Shown here: positions 43,928 to 52,525 of the stretch, piece by piece
How positions within the stretch are numbered: position 1 is the stretch's first letter
Layout: each line of letters begins with the position of its first letter
From: Collinsella sp.
GTDB taxonomy: Bacteria; Actinomycetota; Coriobacteriia; Coriobacteriales; Coriobacteriaceae
Length of the DNA stretch: 64,000 nt
NCBI GenBank assembly: GCA_018373675.1
Contig: JAHAGQ010000001.1
Coordinates: 62,001 to 126,000, forward strand
Reading direction: 5' to 3'
Translations under genes and position numbers: made by a program
Notes under the pieces: generated by a model
What the model was told of the DNA's origin: nothing
The model's database searches: none
What the model saw: the letters and a program-made list of their open reading frames with translations, nothing else

Positions 43928-43953
43928 AAAACGTAAACTATAGTTTACGTTTT
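43928..43953. promoter_or_regulatory. Perfect 26-bp operator palindrome
   Basis: AAAACGTAAACTA and its exact complement TAGTTTACGTTTT abut without a spacer between the divergent XRE gene and the gene at 43976. It is the obvious binding site for the XRE protein. Confidence 0.8.
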
Positions 43954-43975
43954 GCCGAATATACAGGAGTTTTCT

Positions 43976-44365
43976 ATGTCGGCTTGCTCAATTTGCATGC
44001 GTCAGAAATCACGCTGCTCAGACGGCGCGCAGCCCAAGCTTGTCGTCGTTGAGGCCGAATGCCTTTCCCCGGACGAACGCACAGCCTTTACGCTGCTATC
44101 GAGCCGTGTTGCGACCGCACTGCTCCCCGACCCGGCGAGAGGCGAGCTCGCCGCTCAATGCCGAACGCACGGCTGCGCCCTTGACCAGGCCGTAGCAATA
44201 GCAACCAGCCAACGCGGCCTGCCGCTCCTTTTAGAAGCCGGCATAGCACTCGCCCTTCGCGGCGCCGGATACGAAAACGAGGCCGCCGCCGATGCAGTCT
44301 TTCAACCACGATCGAGCGGCGGCCTCGCAGCAGCCATCGAATATGCTTGCAGGCTCGTTGTCTAA
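43976..44365 (+). CDS. Uncharacterised small protein with N-terminal Cys cluster
   Basis: The ATG at 43976 follows ACAGGAG and gives 129 residues. The head MSACSICMRQKSRCSDG has three Cys, as in small metal- or redox-binding motifs. The rest is a helical alanine-rich domain (DERTAFTLLSSRVATALLP, LLLEAGIALALRGAGYENEA) that I cannot assign. It shares the palindromic operator with the divergent XRE gene, so the two probably form a small regulated module. No toxin or antitoxin family is recognisable. Confidence 0.65.
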   Translation: MSACSICMRQKSRCSDGAQPKLVVVEAECLSPDERTAFTLLSSRVATALLPDPARGELAAQCRTHGCALDQAVAIATSQRGLPLLLEAGIALALRGAGYENEAAADAVFQPRSSGGLAAAIEYACRLVV

Positions 44366-44374
44366 AAGGACAAG

Positions 44375-44758
44375 CTAGAAACCAAAGCCAAAGCCCGTTC
44401 CGGTAATCGCCGAGTACATAAAGTAAACGTTGATCACGTTGAGGAACACACCCGTGATGCAACCGTTGCGCAGGTAGCGCTCGCACACGATGCGCGCCAT
44501 GGCGGCGGAGTCGTCATTGTTCTTGGCTTGGCGTCCCGCCGTAAAGTACGTCGCCACGCTCAGCAGCAGATTGAGTACCGGCAGTGCCAGCAGCTCGTAG
44601 CTCTTACCCCAGCGCGTCACCTCGCCGGCGGCGTTAAACTTCGTTGCCACCTCGGAGCCAATGTTGGGGATAACACACGCTGCAACCACCAGCGGAATCA
44701 CCGCAAGTACGAGCAGCGCAATACCCATGTAGCCAGCTTTTTTGCCATATTTAAACAT
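44375..44758 (-). CDS. DUF1648-like small membrane protein
   Basis: This 127-residue protein has three hydrophobic helices (about 10-32, 56-74 and 98-118). Between the first two lies GSEVATKFNAAGEVTRWGKS, the DUF1648 pattern (a P/G...K/H-x-N-x-G-x-x-x-RWG loop) found in SdpI-like immunity and other membrane proteins. It lies 11 bp downstream of ychF in the same direction, so it may be co-transcribed. The function is unknown. Confidence 0.75.
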   Translation of the reverse strand: MFKYGKKAGYMGIALLVLAVIPLVVAACVIPNIGSEVATKFNAAGEVTRWGKSYELLALPVLNLLLSVATYFTAGRQAKNNDDSAAMARIVCERYLRNGCITGVFLNVINVYFMYSAITGTGFGFGF

Positions 44759-44769
44759 ATGCGTCGTCC

Positions 44770-45846
44770 TTACACGTTAAAGCGGAAGTGCACGACGTCG
44801 CCATCGGCCATGACATAGTCCTTGCCCTCAATGCGCAGCTTGCCGGCGGCCTTGGCGCCCTGCTCGCCGCCGAGCTCGATGTAGTCGTCGTAGCCAATAA
44901 CCTCGGCCTTAATAAAGCCGCGCTCAAAGTCGGTGTGGATGACACCGGCGGCCTGCGGGGCGGTCGCGCCCTGACGCACCGTCCAGGCCTTGACCTCCAT
45001 CTCGCCGGCCGTAAAGAACGACTGCAGGCCGAGCAGCTTGTAGGCAGCCTGAGCGAGCACGTCCAGGCCGGGCTGCTCCAGGCCTAGGCTTTCCAGGTAG
45101 TCGGCAGCGTCCTCGGGATCGAGCTCGGAAAGCTCGGCCTCGATCTTGGCGCAGATCGGCAGCGGCTTGACGCCGTCGATGGGCGCCAGGTCCTCGTTGA
45201 GCATATCCTCGTCCACGTTGGCCACATACAGGATGGGCTTCATGGTGAGCAGGAACAGCCCCTTGGCGGCGGCACGCTCCTCGTCGGTCATCTCCATGGA
45301 TGCGGCGCGCTTGCCCTCGTTGAGCCAGGCAAGCAGGCGCTTGGCAACCTCGAACTTGGGCATGAGCTCCTTGTCGCGCTTGGCCTCCTTCTCGAGCTTA
45401 GGCAGCTGCTTCTCGAGCGTGCCCATGTCGGCCAGGATGAGCTCGGTCATGATGGTGTCGGCATCGCCGGCGGGATCGACGAACTCGCCCGTGCGGCCCA
45501 CCTCACGCATGACGTTGGGGTCCTTAAAGTAGCGCACGACCTCGCAGATGGCGTCGGTCTCGCGAATGTTGGCCAGGAACTGGTTGCCCAGGCCCTCGCC
45601 CTCGTTAGCGCCCTTCACCAGACCTGCGATGTCGACGAACTCGACCGTCGCCGGCACAATGCGACCCGGGTTAACGATGTCGGCAAGCTTTTGCAAGCGG
45701 CTATCGGGCACGTCGACGATACCCACGTTGGGGTCGATCGTGGCAAACGGGTAGTTGGCGGCAAGGCCGGTCTTTTTGGTAAGCGCGGTGAACAGCGTCG
45801 ACTTGCCCACGTTGGGCAGGCCCACGATACCGATGGAAAGGGACAC
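44770..45846 (-). CDS. ychF: YchF/OLA1 ribosome-binding ATPase
   Basis: The 358-residue protein is a textbook Ych[21 protein letters not shown] at the start, [45 protein letters not shown], the helical middle and a C-terminal TGS domain ([39 protein letters not shown]). YchF binds the ribosome and prefers ATP over GTP; it affects translation under stress. It stands alone apart from the DUF1648 gene that follows. Confidence 0.97.
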   Translation of the reverse strand: MSLSIGIVGLPNVGKSTLFTALTKKTGLAANYPFATIDPNVGIVDVPDSRLQKLADIVNPGRIVPATVEFVDIAGLVKGANEGEGLGNQFLANIRETDAICEVVRYFKDPNVMREVGRTGEFVDPAGDADTIMTELILADMGTLEKQLPKLEKEAKRDKELMPKFEVAKRLLAWLNEGKRAASMEMTDEERAAAKGLFLLTMKPILYVANVDEDMLNEDLAPIDGVKPLPICAKIEAELSELDPEDAADYLESLGLEQPGLDVLAQAAYKLLGLQSFFTAGEMEVKAWTVRQGATAPQAAGVIHTDFERGFIKAEVIGYDDYIELGGEQGAKAAGKLRIEGKDYVMADGDVVHFRFNV

Positions 45847-45960
45847 GACAGCTCCTTTTGGTACAGGTACTTCAAACCGTATAAGTATAGCGCCGCCGCA
45901 GCATCCGGGCGAATCCGGACACCGCGGCGGCGCAAATGAAGCAGAGATAGAGCTCGCTGA

Positions 45961-47214
45961 CTAGTCCGCGAGCTTCTCCACCTGATCGAGCATCTTGTCA
46001 AGCTTGGCCTTTGCCTCGGCCTTGGCCTTCTGGGCCTCTTCGTGGGCCTTGGCCTTCTGAGCGGCCTTTTCCTCGGCCTCGGGGTCGACAACGACCAGAT
46101 TGGACGCATCGTGCTCGACCAGCTTGAGCGCATGCTCGGGGCACACCTTGACGCAGGCTCCGCAACCTAGGCAATACGTGGACTCCAGTGCAAAGCGACC
46201 GCTTCCCACCAAATCGCAGGCAAACGTGGGGCACACGTTGACGCACTCGCCGCATGACGTGCACTTGTCAAAATCGCATTCCGGTGTGCTCACCTGCATA
46301 TTCTGGGCAAGCTCGGGGTGGTTCTGCAGCGTCGAGAGCACCAGCTGCCGCCCGTGCGTGAGCGAACGGCGACGCTTGGTCGTCGTGGTGCCGCACATGG
46401 TGTTGAGCGTGCGCTCGAGCTGCGTGATCTGGTGACGGTGAGCCTTCAACTTCTGCGTCACCGAGGCCAGCGCCGCCGTCGCCGGATTGAGCTTGGTCAC
46501 CGTCAGGCCCGTGGTGCGGGCAATCTTATCCATGTACTCCTTGCGCTCGTACTCGCGGCGCTTATGGCATTTGAGGCTCTTGGGGTCGACCTCCAGGCCC
46601 ATGCCCGTACCCGCCCACTCCTCGGCGGTAGCAATGGCCTCGCCCAAAATGTCCTCGCCACCGGTGTTGCGGCACTTATCGCACACGCCCAGTGGCAGGT
46701 AGACGCTCACGTTGGGATAGTCCGCCAGTACCGAGAACCAGGTCTCGGCCGTAATATCGCCCACGCAGGCAACGACGACCTCGTTTTCGCGCGGCATGCG
46801 CTTGAGGGCGCGTGTGCAGGTGACGTAGGCGGTCTCGTGGCTCGTAGCAGCGGAGACGATATCGTCATACAGGTTTTTAGGCGCCAGGCGCGGCGAGATG
46901 ATCGCCTCGGTCGGACAGGCAGCGGCGCACAGGCCGCACTTGCGACAGGAGTCGAGGATCTCGATGGCGTCTTCCTCGACCTCGATAGCGTTGACCGGGC
47001 ACACGTCCATGCACGCGGCGCAACCGCTCTTTTCGTTTTTGCAGGTCAAGCACGGAATGGTGTTGCCGCGCGGGCGCTCCTTGTAGTCGGCAGGATTCCA
47101 CTGCGACGCCGACGGATCGAGCGCATCGGTCACGCCGCCAAGCGGGTTTTTAAGAAAGTCGAAACCCTTGCTGATCTCGATAATGTCATCAAACAGATCG
47201 TGTTCCTGCGCCAT
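45961..47214 (-). CDS. Polyferredoxin-like protein with four iron-sulfur sites
   Basis: The ATG at 47214 behind GGGAGGGG gives 417 residues. Two Cys sets stand near the N-terminus (CLTCKNEKSGCAACMDVCP, CRKCGLCAAACP) and two near the C-terminus (CDFDKCTSCGECVNVCP, CLGCGACVKVCPEHAL). The centre has an YVTCTRALKRMPRENEVVVACVGD segment with further Cys residues (VCDKCRNTGG). The last 40 residues are an Ala/Lys/Glu coiled coil. Such proteins occur in Coriobacteriia as electron carriers of unknown partner. No oxidoreductase gene adjoins it in the same direction. Confidence 0.82.
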   Translation of the reverse strand: MAQEHDLFDDIIEISKGFDFLKNPLGGVTDALDPSASQWNPADYKERPRGNTIPCLTCKNEKSGCAACMDVCPVNAIEVEEDAIEILDSCRKCGLCAAACPTEAIISPRLAPKNLYDDIVSAATSHETAYVTCTRALKRMPRENEVVVACVGDITAETWFSVLADYPNVSVYLPLGVCDKCRNTGGEDILGEAIATAEEWAGTGMGLEVDPKSLKCHKRREYERKEYMDKIARTTGLTVTKLNPATAALASVTQKLKAHRHQITQLERTLNTMCGTTTTKRRRSLTHGRQLVLSTLQNHPELAQNMQVSTPECDFDKCTSCGECVNVCPTFACDLVGSGRFALESTYCLGCGACVKVCPEHALKLVEHDASNLVVVDPEAEEKAAQKAKAHEEAQKAKAEAKAKLDKMLDQVEKLAD

Positions 47215-47364
47215 GCGCGGCCCCTCCCTGAGCAGTGCAAACAAGCAAGAGATAATGATACGCTATCGGCCCACACCTCGGGCAAATTACACGCGGTGCA
47301 CCTTGAGGGAAATAACCCATGGCCTATCGCCGCCCCGATTGCACAAGGTCAATCAAGCGCCAAG

Positions 47365-48432
47365 CTATGCCTCGCACATGAGCTGCACGAGCTTCTGTTT
47401 GGTCACCTTGGCCTGCTCGTTGGCCATATTGCGCTCGTTTCTAAAGACCGCATCCGCAACGCTCATCAGGTCGGTATCGGAAATCTCGCCAAGTCCCAGC
47501 TCCGCGAGCGTCGTCGGTAGACCAACGCGCTGGCAAAACTCGAGCACCTGATCAAGCTCGGGCGCACGCTCCAGGCGCAGCTGCACCACCAGGCCAAATG
47601 CCACGGCCTCACCATGCATGGCCTTGCACTCAGGCAGAATCGTTAGACCGTTGGCGATGGCATGCGCCAACGCCAAGCCACCGCTCTCAAAGCCGACACC
47701 TGAAAGCAGAATATTGCACTCGATCAGGCGCTCAACCGCTGGCGATGTACGGCCCTTTTTGAGATCGCGCTTGGCAGCGACGCCGCACTCCATGAGTGTG
47801 TCATAGCAGGCACGAGCCGCAACCAAGGCCAAGTGTCCCGGCGCGCCACCGTGCTCGTTGGCGCCGTGCGCCGCGGCGCACGAACGCGCCTCGAAATACG
47901 TTGCCAGCGCATCGCCCATACCAGCGACCGTCATACGCAGCGGGGCCGCCGCGACCACGTTGGTATCGACCACGACCAGGTCTGGATTCTTCTCGAGCAT
48001 CAGGTAGCGGTCGAACGACCCATCCTCGTGATACAGCACCGAAATCGCGCTGCACGGACCGTCCATCGACGCCGCCGTGGGACATACGCACAACGGCAAC
48101 TCGGCATAAAACGCAACGGCCTTGGCGATATCGAGCATCTTGCCGCCGCCAATGCCCACCACCATGTCGCAATACTCGGCCCGGGCTTCCTTGGCCATTT
48201 CGACAACGGCATCTTCCGTACACGGACCGTTGTAAATCTTAAAGAACGGCTCGCTTAGATCTTCATCCAGAAATCCATCGACGATCTGCCTGCACAGCCG
48301 ATCCTCGGTGCCCTGGTCAAACAAGACATAGGCAGCGCAGCCCAACCATGACAAATACCTGCCCTGGCGCGAAAGCTCCCCCGGTCCCTGAACATACCGA
48401 CCGGGGCCGCCATAAACCATAGGAAGCGCCAT
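47365..48432 (-). CDS. gldA: Glycerol dehydrogenase family protein, paralogue 2
   Basis: This 355-residue Fe/Zn-type alcohol dehydrogenase has YGGPGRYVQGPGELSR, the NAD-loop VGIGGGKMLDIAKAVAFY, CPTAASMDGPCSAISVLY, MTVAGMGDALATYFEA and the metal-binding His residues in LALAHAIANGL and MHGEAVAFGL. It is close in structure to the neighbour at 48546-49646, but each is followed by its own terminator or gap, so they are separate units. It probably oxidises glycerol or reduces dihydroxyacetone. Confidence 0.88.
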   Translation of the reverse strand: MALPMVYGGPGRYVQGPGELSRQGRYLSWLGCAAYVLFDQGTEDRLCRQIVDGFLDEDLSEPFFKIYNGPCTEDAVVEMAKEARAEYCDMVVGIGGGKMLDIAKAVAFYAELPLCVCPTAASMDGPCSAISVLYHEDGSFDRYLMLEKNPDLVVVDTNVVAAAPLRMTVAGMGDALATYFEARSCAAAHGANEHGGAPGHLALVAARACYDTLMECGVAAKRDLKKGRTSPAVERLIECNILLSGVGFESGGLALAHAIANGLTILPECKAMHGEAVAFGLVVQLRLERAPELDQVLEFCQRVGLPTTLAELGLGEISDTDLMSVADAVFRNERNMANEQAKVTKQKLVQLMCEA

Positions 48433-48460
48433 ACGAGAATCCACCCTTCATCAAACAACG

Positions 48461-48493
48461 ATGGGTGCAAAGTACCCTGACCCCTTTGCACCA
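48461..48493. repeat. Short palindrome GGTGCAAAG / CTTTGCACC
   Basis: GGTGCAAAG and CTTTGCACC form a 9-bp stem with a 12- to 14-base loop between the two glycerol dehydrogenase genes. It belongs to the same loose class of CAAAG palindromes seen at 2582, 4208 and 55799. Confidence 0.45.
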
Positions 48494-48494
48494 T

Positions 48495-48533
48495 AGCAAA
48501 AAGGGGCAAAGCCATCTGTTGGCTTTGCCCCTT
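48495..48533 (-). terminator. Terminator of glycerol dehydrogenase paralogue 1
   Basis: AAGGGGCAAAGCCA (48501-48514) pairs with TGGCTTTGCCCCTT (48520-48533). On the minus strand it is followed by TTTTTGC. Confidence 0.88.
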
Positions 48534-48545
48534 CCTTAGCTTGAT

Positions 48546-49646
48546 TTACTCATCCATGAGATAGTAGTGGCCCAGTGCGTCGGCACCCAGGATGGCGTTT
48601 GCGACCATCTCGGGCGTCACCTCAAACGGCATATTGCACATGGTGTCCTCGGGCGCGCACGCGGCCTCGGCAACAATCATGGCCTGCTCGCGCGTAAGCT
48701 CGGCAACGCCAAGTTCCTTCATCGTGACCGGCAGGCCCAGCTCAATGCAGAAGCCCAAGACTTCCTCGAGCTTCTCGGTCGGGTCATCCTCGAGTACCAG
48801 CTGGACGATAGTGCCGAAGGCGACCTTCTCGCCGTGATACATGCTGTGGCACTCGGGCAGCATCGTCAGGCCATTGTGGATGGCATGAGCGGCAGCAAGG
48901 CCCGAGCTCTCAAAGCCAATGCCCGAAAGCAGCGTATTGGCCTCGATGATGTGCTCGACGGCAGGCGTGAGCGCACCCTTCTCCAGCGCAACCTTGGCCT
49001 TGACGCCATCGGCCATAAGCGTCTCGTAGCAGAGCTTGGCGAGCGCCAGACCAGCCATGCTGCCCTTGCCGCCAGCGCAGGTGCCGCCGTCGGCATCGTG
49101 CGTCGCCTGGGCCTCGAAGTAGGTTGCGAGCGCATCGCCCATACCGGAAACCGTCAGGCGCACCGGGCTCGCCGCGATAACCGTCGTATCCATCAGGACG
49201 ATATTGGGGTTTGCCTTAAGGAAGAGGTACTTATCGAACTGGCCGTCATCGGTGTAAAGCACCGAAAGTGCCGAGCACGGTGCATCGGTCGAGGCAATGG
49301 TGGGGCAAATGATAACCGGGGACTCCAGGTAATAGGCGACGGCCTTCGCGGTGTCGAGGATCTTGCCGCCACCGACGCCGACGATGATGTCGCAACCGTT
49401 GTCGCGAGCGAGCGCAACCAGACGATCGACCTCGCCCTTGGAGCACTCGCCGTTAAAGTCCTCAAACAGCAGCTCGGCCTTGGCCTCGGCAAAGCCGCCC
49501 TCGATCTTGGCACCGACGCGCTTCTTGCCCGAAGGCGTCACGATGACGAGGGCCTTAGCGCCGAGCGGCTCGACATAGGAGCCGAGCTTGGCAAGCTCGT
49601 CCGGACCCTGGATGTACTTGCTGGGGCTATTGAAAATTGCAGCCAT
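48546..49646 (-). CDS. gldA: Glycerol dehydrogenase, paralogue 1
   Basis: This 366-residue enzyme shows SPSKYIQGPDELAKLGSYV, the NAD-loop VGVGGGKILDTAKAVAYYL, CPTIASTDAPCSALSVLY, LTVSGMGDALATYFEAQ and the metal ligands in GLAAAHAIHNGL and YHGEKVAFGTIVQLV. These are the classical GldA features. It converts glycerol and NAD to dihydroxyacetone and NADH. It has an own promoter gap and a terminator on each side. The adjacent iron alcohol dehydrogenase suggests a glycerol or short-alcohol metabolism neighbourhood. Confidence 0.92.
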   Translation of the reverse strand: MAAIFNSPSKYIQGPDELAKLGSYVEPLGAKALVIVTPSGKKRVGAKIEGGFAEAKAELLFEDFNGECSKGEVDRLVALARDNGCDIIVGVGGGKILDTAKAVAYYLESPVIICPTIASTDAPCSALSVLYTDDGQFDKYLFLKANPNIVLMDTTVIAASPVRLTVSGMGDALATYFEAQATHDADGGTCAGGKGSMAGLALAKLCYETLMADGVKAKVALEKGALTPAVEHIIEANTLLSGIGFESSGLAAAHAIHNGLTMLPECHSMYHGEKVAFGTIVQLVLEDDPTEKLEEVLGFCIELGLPVTMKELGVAELTREQAMIVAEAACAPEDTMCNMPFEVTPEMVANAILGADALGHYYLMDE

Positions 49647-49661
49647 AACTATCCCATTCTC

Positions 49662-49703
49662 TAAAAAAGAAAGGGGCTCCGTACGGATACGTGCGGAGCC
49701 CCT
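49662..49703 (-). terminator. Terminator of the iron alcohol dehydrogenase gene
   Basis: GGGGCTCCG (49673-49681) pairs with CGGAGCCCC (49694-49702). On the minus strand TTTCTTTTTT follows. Confidence 0.9.
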
Positions 49704-49724
49704 CGTTACGATAACAAGAGTCGA

Positions 49725-50948
49725 TTAGAAATCGATGTCGGTGTCGTAGTAGCAGGCCTTGAGGATCTTCTCGAAGTCGGCAGCCTTGGTCTCACGCGGG
49801 TTCTCGGGCGTGCAGGCGTCCTGCTCGGCGTTCGCAGCGATCTCGGGCAGCTTGGCGAGGAACTCCTCCTCGGAAACCATCTGCGGGTTCTCGGCGTCGA
49901 CCTTCACGCCACCATTCGCGTAATCCTTGATGGACTGCGGAATGTTGAGCTGGTCGTTGAGGTCGCGGATCTTCTGGACGAGCGCAGCGATGAGCTCCTC
50001 GTTGGTCTCGCCGGGAAGGTGCAGGATCTCCTTGGCCACGTAAGCGTAACGCTCGGCAGCACGGGGATCCTTGGAGTTCCACTGGATGACCTTGCCCAGG
50101 TACATGGCGTTAGCGGCACCGTGGATGATGTGGCCGTTCTCAAAGGCTGCACCGGTCTTGTGAGCCATGGAGTGAACGATGCCGAGCAGGCCCGAGGAGA
50201 AGGCGATACCGGCGATGCACTGAGCCTCGTGCATGTGCTGACGGGCCTCATGGTCGCCAGCATAGGACTTGGGCAGCCACTCGACGATCTCGCGGATGCC
50301 GTGCAGAGCGTTGGCGTCGGTGAACATAGAGGCGCAGGTGGAAACGTAGGCCTCCATGCAGTGGGTCAGAGCATCCATGCCGGTGTGAGCGCACAGCTTG
50401 GCGGGCATGGTGTAGGTGAGCTCGGGGTCGACGATGGCGACATCAGGGGTGATGTTGAAGTCGGCCAGCGGGTACTTGATGCCCTTTTCGTAATCCGTGA
50501 TGACGGAGAATGCGGTGACCTCGGTAGCAGTGCCGGAGGTAGAGGAAATGGCGCAGAAGTGAGCCTTCTGACGCAGCTCGGGGAAGCTGAACGGCTGGAT
50601 AATGTTGTCGAAGGACTCCTCGGGATACTCGTAGAAGACCCACATGGCCTTAGCAGCATCGATGGGCGAACCGCCGCCGATAGCAACGATCCAGTCGGGC
50701 TCGAACTCGCGCATGGCCTCGGCGCCCTTCATGACCGTCTCGATGGACGGGTCGGACTCGACGCCCTCGAACAGCTTGACCTCGAAACCGCCTTCCTTAA
50801 GGTCGTTCTCGACGTCCTGCAGGAACCCGCCGCGGCGCATAGAGCTGCCGCCAGAAACGATGATGGCCTTCTTGCCCTTGAGGTTCTTCACCTCGTGGCG
50901 AGCGCCCTCACCAAAGTACAGATCGCGAGGATTGGTAAAACGTCCCAT
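49725..50948 (-). CDS. Iron-containing alcohol dehydrogenase
   Basis: The ATG at 50948 behind GGAGGCACAGT gives 407 residues. The order GEGARHEVKNLKGKKAIIVSGGSS, WIVAIGGGSPIDAAKAMWVF, SGTATEVTAFSVITD, LCAHTGMDALTHCMEAYVS and GIVHSMAHKTGAAF...HGAANA is that of group III Fe-dependent alcohol dehydrogenases with the His/Asp metal ligands. These reduce aldehydes such as butyraldehyde or acetaldehyde with NAD(P)H during fermentation. It is a single-gene unit and its own promoter region is to the right. Confidence 0.92.
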   Translation of the reverse strand: MGRFTNPRDLYFGEGARHEVKNLKGKKAIIVSGGSSMRRGGFLQDVENDLKEGGFEVKLFEGVESDPSIETVMKGAEAMREFEPDWIVAIGGGSPIDAAKAMWVFYEYPEESFDNIIQPFSFPELRQKAHFCAISSTSGTATEVTAFSVITDYEKGIKYPLADFNITPDVAIVDPELTYTMPAKLCAHTGMDALTHCMEAYVSTCASMFTDANALHGIREIVEWLPKSYAGDHEARQHMHEAQCIAGIAFSSGLLGIVHSMAHKTGAAFENGHIIHGAANAMYLGKVIQWNSKDPRAAERYAYVAKEILHLPGETNEELIAALVQKIRDLNDQLNIPQSIKDYANGGVKVDAENPQMVSEEEFLAKLPEIAANAEQDACTPENPRETKAADFEKILKACYYDTDIDF

Positions 50949-51448
50949 ACTGTGCCTCCTAAACAAGCCCCTCTTAGACTTGCGTATATAACGGAGCACC
51001 CAATTGGCTCCGTTAGGACCGGTTTGCGCGTTGCCGGCGATGACAATGCGCGATGTCTAAACGTCTCAACGCTCAGACAAACACTATTTTACCGTTCTGG
51101 TTGGTCAGTTATTCACCTAAAGACGCCAATGATGAAACGTTTTTTCTATCCCTGAAGACCCTTGTGCGGCATTCATACTCCCAAGCTGGGCAAACGTTTT
51201 ATCAAGGTTGACTACATATCCCGGGCAGGACTGTGCCCCTCCAAAATATGCACCGTTCGCCGCCAAAAATCGACCGTTTGCGGCACCGTGATACCACTCG
51301 GTCGTCCAAGGTGCCGACATTTGTGCGACATCCGTCTTCGTGGTGCAAAGGTGCAAGTCCAAGTGCGGCACCCCCGGTGTGCCACATGCGGGTAAACTAG
51401 AACTTTATATAGAGATATTTGAACCCTAACCGCAGCAAAGGAGGCCCC
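50949..51448. other. 500-bp divergent intergenic region
   Basis: It holds the promoters of the alcohol dehydrogenase (-) and the TPR-like pair (+). An AT-rich TTTATATAGAGATA block at about 51404-51417 may be the latter's -10 area. A CCAAAA-rich stretch at 51240-51280 resembles the centre of the element at 4011-4192. I see no gene in it. Confidence 0.4.
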
Positions 51449-52525
51449 ATGGCATTCGATCCCATTCAAGAGGATTGCCATCGCCTCGTTCTTGAGGCCT
51501 TGCGCCGCGACAATATCCCGCTCACCGACGCTGCCGCCGTAGAGCGTCTGATGGAACAATTCACCCGCAACCCCGCACCGCTCATCGTGCACGACCGCGA
51601 CCGCGCCGGGCACCTCATTGCCAAGGTGGTCGAGGCCGTCGATTACCGCATTCCCTTTATCCCTGACGATACCCAGGCAGAGCAGGAAGAGGCAGCTGCC
51701 GAGAACATGCTCCGCGAGGCAGCCACACTCGATCCTGCCAACTGGGATGCCCAGCGCATGCTGACCGCCCTCACCGCCAGCTCCAACGAGGAATACGTAC
51801 AGTACTTGGCATCCAAGCGCGATGAAGTCGAGCACGACCTGGCACTCAAGATCGCCTCGGCGCAGGACCCCTACGAACGCGAGGCCGCTGGCGACCTTAT
51901 GCGCCGCCCCTACCTGCGCTGGCTTGGCGCCCTTGCGTCACGCGCCCTCATTAGCGGCCGCTATCGCATGTCGCTCGAAGCCGCAAACCGCAGCCTCGAC
52001 TTTGCCCCCAACGATCCGGCCGGCGTCCGCCACACCGCAATGCTCGCTATGGCAAAGCTCGAATACCCCGCCGAGGAGCTCAAGCGATTTCGCTCTGCCC
52101 ACTCCGTCCCCTATCTCGCCAACACGCCGCTGCGCCGTCGTCCCAAGGACGCGGAGCGCGACTTGGACCCATGGACGCTCATCGCGCTGATGAGCGCTGC
52201 CTGGCGCGAGCTGGACTACGAGAGCGCCGAGCACTACCTGCATATCCTTGCGCGCTCGTGTCCGCACGCGGCCGAGGCGCTCTACTTCCAAACCGAGTTT
52301 CCCGATGGCGTCTACGCCCGCGTCAACGTGGGTGCGGGCTCGACCGACGAGCTTGTCCTTGCGCTGTCCGAGGCGACGCCGGTGCTGCAGGAGGGTCTGG
52401 GCGCCCCCGACAACGCCAGCTTTGCCGCCTGGGTCGCCACCAACGACATCGTGCGTTCCCAGATCGACGAACGAATCCTGCGCGCGGCCGAACAGGGATT
52501 GCCGTTTAAGGGAGGAGACCTCTAA
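51449..52525 (+). CDS. Helical-repeat (TPR-like) cytoplasmic protein 1
   Basis: The ATG at 51449 follows AAAGGAGGCCCC and gives 358 residues. The protein is alpha-helical throughout, with TPR-like pairs (AENMLREAATLDPANWDAQRM, RYRMSLEAANRSLDFAPNDPA, WRELDYESAEHYLHILARS). It has no catalytic motif. It overlaps the next gene by one base, and the two resemble each other in layout, so they look like a duplicated pair. Their position directly before murT-gatD suggests a link with cell-wall synthesis, but the evidence is only context. Confidence 0.7.
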   Translation: MAFDPIQEDCHRLVLEALRRDNIPLTDAAAVERLMEQFTRNPAPLIVHDRDRAGHLIAKVVEAVDYRIPFIPDDTQAEQEEAAAENMLREAATLDPANWDAQRMLTALTASSNEEYVQYLASKRDEVEHDLALKIASAQDPYEREAAGDLMRRPYLRWLGALASRALISGRYRMSLEAANRSLDFAPNDPAGVRHTAMLAMAKLEYPAEELKRFRSAHSVPYLANTPLRRRPKDAERDLDPWTLIALMSAAWRELDYESAEHYLHILARSCPHAAEALYFQTEFPDGVYARVNVGAGSTDELVLALSEATPVLQEGLGAPDNASFAAWVATNDIVRSQIDERILRAAEQGLPFKGGDL

